From NCBI GenBank assembly GCA_018644665.1, contig JABGQA010000096.1, forward strand, positions 62,001 to 126,000: a stretch of 64,000 nt of DNA, given 5' to 3'. The first letter of the stretch is position 1. Each line of letters opens with the position of its first letter. The DNA is from Candidatus Poribacteria bacterium (GTDB lineage: Bacteria; Poribacteria; WGA-4E; GCA-2687025). Shown piece after piece: positions 36,934 through 45,619 of the stretch. Position numbers and translations under genes: made by a program. Below the pieces are notes generated by a model. It saw only the letters and a program-made list of their open reading frames with translations, had not been told where the DNA came from and searched no databases.

Positions 36934-37416
36934 TCAGTAGATGAAGGGGATCAGCCTGCGGGTGGACTCGCAGTATGCCTGGTGCGCATCTCCGAACTCC
37001 TCGCACAGCATGGCCTCTTCCATCCCGATCCTGCGCAGAAACACCGGGACGAGACCGAGCATCGCCAGGAGACCGTACAGACTCGATACGTACACCGGCA
37101 CGCCGATCAGGCCCACAATCGCCCCGAGGTAGATGGGGTGTCGCGCGAAGCGGTATATGCCGTGGGTGATGAGTCTGTGGCCGTCCCGTATCACGAGTGT
37201 CGACGAGTAGAACCGCCACAGCGTGACTTGGGCGGTCAGCATGGCCGCCAACCCACCGAGGAGCAGGGACAGCCCAACGACACGCTGTGGCGAGAGTGTG
37301 TACAGACTGCCGCCACGCCTGACCGTATCCCAGCCGCAGATCGCCATCGCGGCGCACAGGACGCAGATTCCTGGGAGGGCGAAGGAAACCAGGTCCTTGC
37401 GCGCGGCCGAACGCAT
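36934..37416 (-). CDS. ICMT/PEMT-type membrane methyltransferase
   Basis: 160 residues. Four hydrophobic segments. The SAM-binding signature of the isoprenylcysteine carboxyl methyltransferase family is visible as HRLITHGIYRFARHPIYLG and, near the end, RRIGMEEAMLCEEFGDAHQAYC, which holds the paired Glu and Tyr. Bacterial members methylate small molecules or lipids; substrate unknown. GGGAGG precedes the ATG. Last of a five-gene minus-strand run that begins at 41741. Confidence 0.82.
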   Translation of the reverse strand: MRSAARKDLVSFALPGICVLCAAMAICGWDTVRRGGSLYTLSPQRVVGLSLLLGGLAAMLTAQVTLWRFYSSTLVIRDGHRLITHGIYRFARHPIYLGAIVGLIGVPVYVSSLYGLLAMLGLVPVFLRRIGMEEAMLCEEFGDAHQAYCESTRRLIPFIY

Positions 37417-37486
37417 GGAGTCGCCTCCCGCGGCATGGCGGCGGAACCGGGCGCGCGCTCTACGCCGCGCGGCGACACGTTCTCGG

Positions 37487-38485
37487 CTACTCGGTGATCC
37501 GCACCGAACCCGACGATGTCCGTAGCGTCACTTCGGGGCCGCCGCCGTTGATTTCGCTTACGAAACCGCGATCGCCGGACCCCCAGGGCGTGCTGATGGA
37601 CGCGCTCCCGCTTGTCGCATCCAGCCGGAATCCGGCCTTCCGCGGGACGTGAAGGTCGATGGCGCCAATGGACGTGCGCGCGTCTATCCCGCCAGCGAGC
37701 GTGTCCAGCACCGTGATGTCGATGGCCCCGTTCGACGTGGACAACTCGATTTCGTCGCGGAGGATGCGCACGCGCGCTGTGACCTTACCGTTTGTCGTGC
37801 TCATCGTCACGGGCGCCCGTAGAGTACCGTCGACGACGAGTTCTACGCCGCCGTTGTCGGACTCGATGCGCGCGGCGGAACTCACCGTCTCACATCGGAC
37901 GGAAACAGCGCCGTTGCTGGTCTTCGCCTCGACGACGCTCGTGACGTCATCGAGCGTGATCTTGCCGTTGCTCGTGCGGGCCTTCGCTTCGCCGCGGATG
38001 TCGACGAGCGTGACCGCGCCGTTCTTCGTCTCGGCGTCGACAGCGCCATCCAAGCCCGTGACGTCGATGGCGCCGTTGCGGGACGCCGCAAAGGCCGCCA
38101 GACGCCGTGGCACGGACACCGCGTATTCCACCGACACGCTCTCGATGTAGCCGGGCTCGTCCGAGGGCGCGGCCGTGCGAACGTTGAGTGTGTCGCCGTC
38201 GATGGTGATGTCCACCGTGACTCGGCGAGCGTACTCCTCGCCGCGACTCTCGTCGCTGGTGCGAACGACGCGGGTTGCGACGATGTCGATGGTGTCGGAG
38301 TCGTCGCCCGTCACGCGGATGGCTCCGTTGAACGCCTCGATGTCGATCGAGTCAATCCCGCTGGCGCTCTCATCGAAATGGAGCGTGTCTTCGAGGCGGA
38401 TGTCGCCGAACCCCAACCCTTCTGCGCAGCCCGCGCAAGCGATCAGGGCCGCCAGCGCGAGCGCGCCGCCATGCAAGCGTGGCAT
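37487..38485 (-). CDS. DUF4097-type beta-solenoid lipoprotein
   Basis: 332 residues. Signal with a lipobox at LIAC (Cys17) or CAGC (Cys20). The rest is a repeated beta pattern with SNGAI/TKNGAV/TSNGKI steps (for example SRNGAIDVTG, TKNGAVTLVD, TSNGKITLDD, TSNGAIDITV), typical of the DUF4097/DUF4098 adhesin-like family. Probably periplasmic or surface-exposed. DUF4097 proteins often travel with membrane-stress regulators, and here it follows an XRE/membrane protein pair. GGAAGGAC precedes the ATG. Confidence 0.82.
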   Translation of the reverse strand: MPRLHGGALALAALIACAGCAEGLGFGDIRLEDTLHFDESASGIDSIDIEAFNGAIRVTGDDSDTIDIVATRVVRTSDESRGEEYARRVTVDITIDGDTLNVRTAAPSDEPGYIESVSVEYAVSVPRRLAAFAASRNGAIDVTGLDGAVDAETKNGAVTLVDIRGEAKARTSNGKITLDDVTSVVEAKTSNGAVSVRCETVSSAARIESDNGGVELVVDGTLRAPVTMSTTNGKVTARVRILRDEIELSTSNGAIDITVLDTLAGGIDARTSIGAIDLHVPRKAGFRLDATSGSASISTPWGSGDRGFVSEINGGGPEVTLRTSSGSVRITE

Positions 38486-38505
38486 GTCGTGTCCTTCCTG
38501 CCGTA

Positions 38506-40899
38506 CTACTTCACCTTGGGCGCGTGTATGACGGCCGGGCCTTGCCGGTGGACCACCTTCGCGACCGCGGCCGAATCATCTCTAACGAACTCGACCGAGG
38601 CCACGACGACCTTCCAGAAGAACTCCGTGTCCGAGCGCGCGAATATCGGGAACTTCGGCTGACCGACCATCTGCGCGTGAAGTTGGTCGCCCTCGCGGGT
38701 CACCGTGAGGATCACCTCGGGACGGTACTCGTACTCGCCGACGTAATCATCGAGGAGTTCGGCCGGTACAGTAGCCTCCTCTTCCTCCTCGGCCGGGTAC
38801 GCCTCCGTGATGGACCCGCCCTCCTCGCGCTCAATGTGGGACGGGGCGCCGTCCTCATCAAGCATAAACCGCAGAACCACGGAGGTGCCCTTCACGGCCA
38901 TTTCGGTGTCCGACACGGGGGTGAGTTCCTGCGGGGTCGGTCCCGCGACCGCGTACCAAGTGTCGCCCTCGCGCTTTACCTCGAACTTCACCATGCCCGC
39001 GAGGACGTAGTGCCCGGCGAACGCGTCGAACTTCCCGGGGTCGACATCCGCCGCTGCCAGCGACGGGCGCGCGGGCAGCTCCTTCCACAGGAACACCTGC
39101 GCCGTGTCGTACACCAGGCTCGCGGGATTCATCCGTGGGATGGGCGCGAATGCGTTGTGCAGCACGGTGACCGTCAGTTGCTTCTCCGGTATCCACGCGA
39201 GGAACGCGACGAACCCATGCAAGCCGCCGCTGTGATTGATGACCTTCATGCCGCGGAGGTCACTCGTCATCCAGCCGTAACCGTACTCGTCTCCCATCGC
39301 GCCCGCGACGGAGCCGTCGTTGAGACGCGCGGGCGTGAGGGCCGCCTGCATCGTCTCGGCCGTCAGCGCCTCGAAGGAGAAGACCGCTTCGTTCCAGCGC
39401 TGTAGGTCGCGCACGGTTGAGTACACGCTGCCGGCGCCCATGGCGCGCGACATCGCCCAGTTGAGCGCCTTCTTCACGGAGCCGTTCTCATACGAGTAGC
39501 CGAAAGCCTCGTTGGTTAGCACCGTCTCGGCGTCGTGCAGACCCGTGTCCTTCATGCCGAGCGGCTCGAAGAACTGCTCGCGGAGGAAGTCGCCGAACGG
39601 CTGATCGGCGACGAGTTGCACGACGTACGCTAGGAGGTAGTAACCAGAGTTGGAGTAGATCCACTGCTCCCCCGGGTCGAAGTCGTAGGGGTCGTCCTTG
39701 AAGTAGTCGATGTGGTCCTGCGGCTCGACGGGGACTGTGGCCAGGTCGAGGAAGCCCGAGTTGCCGGTGTAGTTGTGGACGCCGGACGTATGCGTAAGGA
39801 GGTGATGGAGCGTGACTTCGTCGCCGCGCGGATAGTCGGGGATGAACGTCGACAGCTTGTCCGTGACGCTCAGCTTGCCCTGTTCCTGTAGCTTCAGGAT
39901 CGCCGACGCGGTGAACTGCTTGCTCACCGAGCCGATGCGGAACTTCGTGTCGGGCGTCACGGCTACGCGGTTGCCCACATCCGCGAGACCGTAGCCCTTC
40001 TCGAACTGAACTTCGCCGTCGCGGGAGACGAGCACGGCCGCGCCGGGTAGGTCGTCTTTCACGATGTCCGTGAAGATGGCATCCACGATCTCGGCCGGTG
40101 TGGGCATGTCTTCGCCGGGATCGGCGCCGCCATCGATCAACGCCTCGACAATGCCTGGGTAGCCCTGTACCCGGGCCGTCTGCACCGCGGTGACGCCGTA
40201 GCGGGTTGCCGTGAGATCGGCCCCCAAGTCCACGTATGTCGCGATGGCGTCTATCTGCCCGGTACGCGCGGCGTCGAGGAGCTGCTCGCCGAGTGCTTCC
40301 GCGTCGAGAATTCGGCAGGCGAGACCCCACCCCTGCTCACGGTTCTGCACCTTGATGAGTAAAGGGTTCACGCCTTCTCGGAGGGAGACCGTCACGGCGT
40401 CGTCGTCGAGGACAACGGCCCGCGGCACATGGTTCGTGTGCGCGAGTTCGCCGTTGACCCATATCCTCGCCTCGTCGTCGGACCCGAAACCGAGGACCGC
40501 GTCGCCGGCGTGAGCGGCCTCGATCTCAGCATAGGCGTACGCGACGACGAAGGAGTGGTCTCCACAGAACGCCTTCAGGTCGACGCTGTTGTCGTCGGAC
40601 TCGACCGCTGTCCACACGAACTCCTCGTCGCCGATCGTGACGACATCGTCCTCCGTCGGGCGAGTGGCGGCCTCGCCACCGGCGTCGACGAGGAAGTCGC
40701 GCTCGATTGCCGTGGCGATCGCCACTGCGTCTGCTGTGTCCGGTTCGCCCTCGAAGATGGGGATGGCCCCCAAGACAAGCCACCGGGTCATGTACTCGCC
40801 TGCCTGGTCGGGGGAGTACGTAGCGGCGCGCGTTGCTGGCGCGGCCGCGATGAGGAAGATGAGCGCGCCGAGGACCGTAGCTGCGTAGTGACGTGCCAT
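38506..40899 (-). CDS. Secreted class C beta-lactamase-fold hydrolase with N-terminal sugar-binding and ankyrin-like parts
   Basis: 797 residues from the ATG at 40899, the start of a signal peptide (YAATVLGALIFLIAAAPATRAA). Residues 30-200 form a PA14/DUF-like beta domain with WVNGELAHTNHVPRAVVLDDD. Residues 210-262 look like an ankyrin-type repeat (GYPGIVEALIDGGADPG). Residues 265-620 carry the serine hydrolase fold: S324xxK327 (SVSK), Y415xN417 (YSN) and a later HSGG. A C-terminal lipocalin-like part is seen at 650-790. The active-site set fits D-Ala-D-Ala carboxypeptidase, esterase or beta-lactamase activity. Substrate not assigned. 49 bases after the XRE regulator and 20 before the DUF4097 gene. 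Confidence 0.85.
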   Translation of the reverse strand: MARHYAATVLGALIFLIAAAPATRAATYSPDQAGEYMTRWLVLGAIPIFEGEPDTADAVAIATAIERDFLVDAGGEAATRPTEDDVVTIGDEEFVWTAVESDDNSVDLKAFCGDHSFVVAYAYAEIEAAHAGDAVLGFGSDDEARIWVNGELAHTNHVPRAVVLDDDAVTVSLREGVNPLLIKVQNREQGWGLACRILDAEALGEQLLDAARTGQIDAIATYVDLGADLTATRYGVTAVQTARVQGYPGIVEALIDGGADPGEDMPTPAEIVDAIFTDIVKDDLPGAAVLVSRDGEVQFEKGYGLADVGNRVAVTPDTKFRIGSVSKQFTASAILKLQEQGKLSVTDKLSTFIPDYPRGDEVTLHHLLTHTSGVHNYTGNSGFLDLATVPVEPQDHIDYFKDDPYDFDPGEQWIYSNSGYYLLAYVVQLVADQPFGDFLREQFFEPLGMKDTGLHDAETVLTNEAFGYSYENGSVKKALNWAMSRAMGAGSVYSTVRDLQRWNEAVFSFEALTAETMQAALTPARLNDGSVAGAMGDEYGYGWMTSDLRGMKVINHSGGLHGFVAFLAWIPEKQLTVTVLHNAFAPIPRMNPASLVYDTAQVFLWKELPARPSLAAADVDPGKFDAFAGHYVLAGMVKFEVKREGDTWYAVAGPTPQELTPVSDTEMAVKGTSVVLRFMLDEDGAPSHIEREEGGSITEAYPAEEEEEATVPAELLDDYVGEYEYRPEVILTVTREGDQLHAQMVGQPKFPIFARSDTEFFWKVVVASVEFVRDDSAAVAKVVHRQGPAVIHAPKVK

Positions 40900-40948
40900 G
40901 GATCCGACCCTTTCTCCTTGGTCGTGTCCGCGTACTAGGCGTGTCGTG

Positions 40949-41194
40949 TCAGTCCGTGTCGGTTGGGGCTTCGTCTTCATCTTCGTCCTCGTAACGGAAG
41001 ACGTCCTCAATGCTCTTGCTGAACACCCTGGCGATGCGGAACGCCAGCGCCAACGAAGGGACGTAGCGCTCCTGCTCGAGCATGACGATCGTCTGGCGTG
41101 TGCATTCGACGCGGCTCGCCAGCTCGCGCTGAGTCATCTCGCCCGCGTCGAACCGGAGTCGCCGTATGCTGTTGCGCACCCTGGGCTTAGCCAT
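40949..41194 (-). CDS. XRE-family DNA-binding regulator
   Basis: 81 residues. HTH motif in MTQRELASRVECTRQTIVML at 20-39, with a C-terminal acidic tail (YEDEDEDEAPTDTD). Its ATG overlaps the end of the membrane-protein gene by eight bases (ATGGCTAA). Small XRE proteins paired with membrane proteins are commonly autoregulators. The three-site array at 41773-41836, just upstream of the operon, is the best candidate for its operator. Confidence 0.88.
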   Translation of the reverse strand: MAKPRVRNSIRRLRFDAGEMTQRELASRVECTRQTIVMLEQERYVPSLALAFRIARVFSKSIEDVFRYEDEDEDEAPTDTD

Positions 41195-41741
41195 CGCGCT
41201 CCGCCCTCCGGTACGCCAGCAGAACGCCCGCGGCCAGGGCGACGGCGTGGACGATGAAGCACGACCACAGGATCAGGTACGGGTAGACGACTGGGATCGC
41301 GCCGGCGTCCCAGTACGCTTCGGTGAGGGCGATGGCCCACACCACGAGGCACGCCAGCACGGCCCACGCCTGGAAAGCCCCGGCGCGGTGCAGGACCGCG
41401 TGGTCGCGTTCGTCGAGGAGCACCTCGCCGTGCTCTGACCGCAGGCGCCAGACGATGAGGCCGTATAGCCCAAGGCCGCCGACAAAGATGCCCACCACGA
41501 GCAGACGCGTGCGGGGATCAGCGGCGAACCCGTCGACCCCGCGGGCCACGAGTACCGCTGCCGTGAGCAGCGCCACGACGAGGCCCAAGCCGAGCCCCAC
41601 CCAGGCGCGTATCTGGAGCGGCGTCGCGGGGATCGTCTCGGCGTCCGTCGGCCGCCTGAACAGGTACCGCGCGGAATACGCCGCCAGCGCGACGACCGCC
41701 ACGCCCCCGCACACGGCCACGACTTTGTAGAAGAGCCCCAT
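41187..41741 (-). CDS. Membrane protein preceding the XRE regulator
   Basis: 184 residues from the ATG at 41741; the longer open frame starting at 42185 runs through the operator region and is not coding. Five or so hydrophobic segments (VVAVCGGVAVVALAAYSARYLF, WVGLGLGLVVALLTAAVLVA, LLVVGIFVGGLGLYGLIVW, AWAVLACLVVWAIALTEAYW, YLILWSCFIVHAVALAAGVLLA). A soluble loop SEHGEVLLDERDHAVLHRAGAFQ holds the acidic-HxxxLHRAG pattern seen in DUF2178-like proteins. It heads the five-gene minus-strand run. Confidence 0.75.
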   Translation of the reverse strand: MGLFYKVVAVCGGVAVVALAAYSARYLFRRPTDAETIPATPLQIRAWVGLGLGLVVALLTAAVLVARGVDGFAADPRTRLLVVGIFVGGLGLYGLIVWRLRSEHGEVLLDERDHAVLHRAGAFQAWAVLACLVVWAIALTEAYWDAGAIPVVYPYLILWSCFIVHAVALAAGVLLAYRRAERDG

Positions 41742-41772
41742 CCGGCGTCTCCCGGAGAACACACTACCGACC

Positions 41773-41836
41773 GGAGTAAGATTTATACGACAAGGGGTAG
41801 CGTAGGTCTTACACCGTGTCAAGTAAATCTTACTCC
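41773..41836 (-). promoter_or_regulatory. Operator-like array and promoter of the membrane protein/XRE operon
   Basis: Three copies of GTAnnTCTTACnCC. Site A, GGAGTAAGATTTA at 41773-41785, and site C, TAAATCTTACTCC at 41824-41836, are perfect 13-base inverted copies. Site B, GTAGGTCTTACACC at 41802-41815, matches C at 11 of 14 positions and is exactly 21 bases (two turns) from it. On the minus strand TATAAA (41782-41787) gives a -10 inside site A, about 40 bases from the ATG. A perfect TTGACA lies between B and C but at a poor distance. Likely bound by the XRE protein. Confidence 0.55.
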
Positions 41837-42185
41837 ACCCGCGACGGATTCCGTGCGGACGCGCGGTCTGGGCCGACCCATACCGGGCGCTCGCCCAACT
41901 CCGCCGGCGGTGGCCCGACGCTTCTCTGCGCTGTCCCTGCGCGCGCACACTACAGTCGGGCAGGCGAGGGGCGACCGGCACGATCCGTGCGCGCCGTTCG
42001 CCAGACGCATCCGCCCATGGCGCCCGGATGGGCGGGTCGTGCGGTGGCGGGCAGGCGCTGTTGGGGTTCCGCGGCGGCCCGGCGGACATTGGGCCGATCG
42101 GCGCCGCTTGGCTGTCGGTAGCGAAGCGTCTGGCTAGGGGACACACTAGGGTCGAGCGCCGTGGACGCAACTTGAGGGAGCGCAC
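41837..42185. other. Gene-free spacer
   Basis: No coding sequence recognised between the operator array and the TolB-like gene. Short frames are arginine-rich shadows. Confidence 0.5.
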
Positions 42186-43102
42186 ATGAATGGTCGCGCC
42201 GTCGTGGTCGTCGCTGGGATAGTCCTATCGCTTGCGGTCGTCAGCGGCCCAGGATCGGCCGCGACGCCACCGGGGTCAGTGAAGTTCGTGCACAACTACG
42301 ACGCCGACTCGGAACCGTCGTGGTCGCCGGATGGCCGGCACATCGCTGTGGCTGGCTACCGCCGTCGGTACACCGACATCTTCGTGATGCGCGCGGACGG
42401 GGAGGATGTCGTTCAGTTGACGGATCGCGACGCCGCGGACAGTTCGCCTGATTGGTCACCAGACGGCGGGCGGATCGCGTTCACCTCGTATGCCGTTCCG
42501 GGAGCGACAATCTGGGCAATGGCCTCCGACGGCTCGAACGCCACGCGTCTCACGACCCATGACACCGTGTCAGAGCGTGCGCCAGCATGGTCGCCGGACG
42601 GGAAGAGGATCGCGTACGGGACGTACCACCGAAATGGGGATGGCGCGATATTCGCCATGAACGCCGACGGGCCCGAGCCAACGCGTCTCACGGACGATGG
42701 TCACGGCGACTCCTCACCAGCGTGGTCCCCGATGGGGCGCGTATCGCGTTCCACTCGCGGCGGCAGGGGGTCAACAGGATCTTCATCATGAACGCCGATG
42801 GGTCGGACATCCGGCGTCTCAGTGAAGGCTCAGAGATGGACGGCGTTCCATGCTGGTCGCCGGACGGACAGTGGATCGCGTTTCAGTCGGGCCACAATCC
42901 ACACGAGGACATCTACGCGATCCGGCCGGATGGCTCGGCCCTCACTCGCCTGACGCGTGATGAGGGCGACGACTGGGCTCCAGACTGGTCGCCGGATGGC
43001 CGCACGATCGCCTTCACGAATGGTCGCGGGCCGTGCGTAATCCGCCTCGTCGATGTGTTGCGACTCTTGCCGGGCAGCATTGATCGGCCGCCGTCTCGGT
43101 GA
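42186..43102 (+). pseudogene. TolB/WD40-like secreted propeller, frameshifted
   Basis: Signal peptide (AVVVVAGIVLSLAVVSGPGSA) followed by repeats such as SEPSWSPDGRHIAVAG, SSPDWSPDGGRIAFTS, RAPAWSPDGKRIAYGT and, after a frame change, GVPCWSPDGQWIAFQS and WAPDWSPDGRTIAFTN. The frame moves at the CCCC run 42727-42730. One missing C would restore a WSPDGARIAF repeat. Frame one ends near 42791 and frame two ends at 43102. The repeats on both sides are well preserved, so this may be a sequencing error or a very recent mutation. TolB-like propellers bind proteins or glycans; function unknown. Confidence 0.7.
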
Positions 43103-43427
43103 GACTGCGGAGCCGGGATACTCAGCCTTGCGAGGCCCGGCGTAGCCGCTCCGGCCGTGGCGCTACGCGCTGTCGAACGCCGACCGAAGTCGTCGCGCGA
43201 CCTCCAGCCCACTGGGCCGGACACGGCCTCGGCGGCCCTTATCCTATTGGCTCCCATCCCCGCCTGATCGCGTACGCGTCGCGACGGTCTCAGACAGGAT
43301 GGTCCCCTGCATATTGTAAGGCCGGACTTGGATGTCGTGCGGATATTTCCCACGCGTTGTGGTAGCGCGACGCGCCGACGGGTTGCTACACTCGCCCCGC
43401 TCCAACCCAACGCGAGGAAGCAGCGCG
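43103..43427. other. Gene-free spacer with -10-like element
   Basis: No coding sequence recognised. TACACT at 43387-43392 (GCTACACTCGCC) lies 35 bases before the next start and fits the recurring -10-like pattern of this window. Confidence 0.45.
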
Positions 43428-44573
43428 ATGTCAGAACCCAAGATCACGAAGATCGAGCAGGTGTCGTTCGGCTACGAAATCCAGGACATGGGCACCGACT
43501 ACAACGGCTTCAACCAGGTGTACGAGAAGGGCGCGGTGCGGAAGTCCGGCGGGTCGATCCTGCGCATCCATACGGACATCGGCGTCACCGGTGAGACGCC
43601 GGGCGCGATTCAGCCGACCGTGGCGCGGTATCTGCTGGGTCGCAACCCGTTCGAGCGCGAGAAGATCTACAACGACCTCAAGCGCGGACTGCGACACACC
43701 GACCGAACGGGCATGAACTCCCCGGATATCGCGTTGTGGGACTTCGCGGGGAAGGTGTTCGACGCGCCGATCTATCGGCTCCTGGGCGGCTACAAGAAGA
43801 GCATCCCCGCGTACGCGAGCACGTACCACGGCGACGACAACGGCGGCCTGTCGACCCCCGAGGCCTTCGCCGACTTCGCGGCGCACTGCGTATCGCTCGG
43901 GTACCCGGCCTTCAAGATCCACGGATGGGGCAACGGGCCGATGCGCCGTGAGATCGACACGGTGCTGGAGACCCGGAAACGCGTCGGCGACGAGATTGAC
44001 CTGATGATCGACCCCGCGTGCGAGTACGAGACGTGGGCGGACGCGCTCCGCATAGGCCGCGCGTGCGACGACGCGAAGTTCTTCTGGCTGGAAGACCCGT
44101 ACAAGGACGGCGGCGTGTCCATCTTCGCGCACCGGAAACTACGCGAGCTTATCAAGACGCCGCTGCTTCAGACGGAGCACATCTTCGGGTTGGAGCAGCA
44201 CGTCGACTTCATCGTCAACGGCGGGACCGACTTCGTGCGCGTCGGGACGTACGAGGACGGCGGCATCACCGGCGCCATGAAGGTGGCGCACGCGGCCGAA
44301 GGGTTCGGGCTCGACGTCGAGTTCCACGGCGGTGGCCTGGCGCACCGGCACTGCATCGCCGCTGTGCGGAACACAAACTACTACGAGTTGGGCCTGCTGC
44401 ACCCCAACATCGCCACCACCAAGCCCCCGATCTATCCGCCGGAGTTCACCGATGAACTCACCAGCGTCGACTCGAACGGTCACGTGATCGTCCCGCAAGG
44501 CCCCGGGCTTGGTGTCGAACTCGATTGGGACTATATCAACGCGAACCACACCGGCACGACGGTGTACGAATAG
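43428..44573 (+). CDS. Enolase superfamily (mandelate racemase/muconate lactonizing) enzyme
   Basis: 381 residues from the ATG at 43428 (GAGGAAG upstream). TIM barrel with a Lys in AFKIHGWGNG, metal ligands in LMIDPACEYETW and WLEDPYKDG, then LLQTEHIFG. The general base region is FHGGGLAHRHC. The family abstracts an alpha proton of a carboxylate such as a sugar acid. Substrate not assigned. A second, different family member is at 50750-51844. Confidence 0.85.
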   Translation: MSEPKITKIEQVSFGYEIQDMGTDYNGFNQVYEKGAVRKSGGSILRIHTDIGVTGETPGAIQPTVARYLLGRNPFEREKIYNDLKRGLRHTDRTGMNSPDIALWDFAGKVFDAPIYRLLGGYKKSIPAYASTYHGDDNGGLSTPEAFADFAAHCVSLGYPAFKIHGWGNGPMRREIDTVLETRKRVGDEIDLMIDPACEYETWADALRIGRACDDAKFFWLEDPYKDGGVSIFAHRKLRELIKTPLLQTEHIFGLEQHVDFIVNGGTDFVRVGTYEDGGITGAMKVAHAAEGFGLDVEFHGGGLAHRHCIAAVRNTNYYELGLLHPNIATTKPPIYPPEFTDELTSVDSNGHVIVPQGPGLGVELDWDYINANHTGTTVYE

Positions 44574-45619
44574 CGTGAGCGAGGCCCCGCATCCGCGTGG
44601 GGAGCCACCGGTGGCGGCTAGTGAGTTTCGTCGGGGCGCCTCGCCCGCGTCCACCGCGCCGCAGACCCAGTGTGCGTGGCGCCGGTCAACCGCCCTGCTG
44701 AGGGGCCCGTCGATGTAGCGGATCCCGTCACGGTCGATGTCGGGCGGGCCGTCGGGTGTGACTACGGGACCGAGTTCCATCGTGAACGGCGGCGTTGTAA
44801 GGGCCGTCCGACCGGGATCTACCGTTGGCCCCCATCCGCAGGCTCGTATCAGTCCGAGGGTGCGGCCACGGGCGCCATGGCCGCGGCGTCGGCCGCGTCC
44901 GTGTGGTTCGCGTAATGGTTGAGACGCTGAGCGAATCGGACGTCCGACGCCAGGGCAGGCGCGTGCCGTTCCGGGGCGGGACACGCCCACGTCTACCATC
45001 ACAATCGCCGCGCCGCCATCGGGGCGTGACAGGCCTCCCGTACGTTCGAGTGATCGTGGAGGTACTCGCGCCGATCCGCACCGTCTTCCGACACGCGCGG
45101 CTCCGGCGACTCTGGCGACCCGTCGGGGTTGCCCCGGAATGCGGCGTGCGCTGCCGTCAGGGGCCGGGGATAGGACGTCCGTCGGGACATCGTGGGAGGG
45201 GTCGGCTTAGGAGCCGTCGTGGAAGGGAGTCGCCTCGAACACCTCGTCGGCCAGGGCCGATTCCGCGTGCACGGCCGCACGGAACGCCACGGCTGCCGTC
45301 AGTAGAATCGCCGCGGGCCGGCGCAGCTTTCACCACCACATACCGATCGTGCCCCGTCTCCATGCTGGTGTCCGCTCGGTGACCGGGGAACGCGATGCGG
45401 CCGCCCGGGCCGATCGGTCCGGGCTCGGGCGCCTAGATGAACCCCGCCCGTGTGGCCGCGTTTAGGTTGGGGATCGCGCGCCGTTGGGCTATAGGGTATA
45501 ATGGGCCGCCGGCATAAGGAGCGACCCGACGCCCGGGGGTTTGCGCGGCCCGCGGCTGTACGGTATACTACCGGTCGGGATAAGTGGTTCGCGTCCGCAG
45601 AACGCAGTGAGTCCAGATC
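44574..45619. other. Gene-poor, apparently decayed region
   Basis: About 1 kb without an intact gene. On the minus strand, fragments look protein-like but are split among frames: a Sec-signal-like piece (RPAAILLTAAVAFRAAVHAESALA, shown in part) around 45207-45329 without a start codon, FAQRLNHYANHTDAADAAAM near 44860-44960, and PDIDRDGIRYIDGPLSRAVD near 44680-44740. Together they suggest a dead secreted-protein gene, but no family was recognised. Near 45480-45570 two promoter-like elements serve the next gene. Confidence 0.35.
45541..45569 (+). promoter_or_regulatory. Promoter-like pair before the histidine kinase gene
   Basis: TTGCGC at 45541-45546 and TATACT at 45564-45569 are 17 bases apart, about 50 bases before the ATG at 45620. 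A perfect TATAAT also occurs at 45497-45502 but without a -35 at a normal distance. Confidence 0.45.

Noticed and set aside
45497-45502. Perfect TATAAT as the kinase promoter
   Set aside because: No -35 at a normal distance (TTGGGG is 24 bases upstream). The TTGCGC-17-TATACT pair nearer the gene is better.
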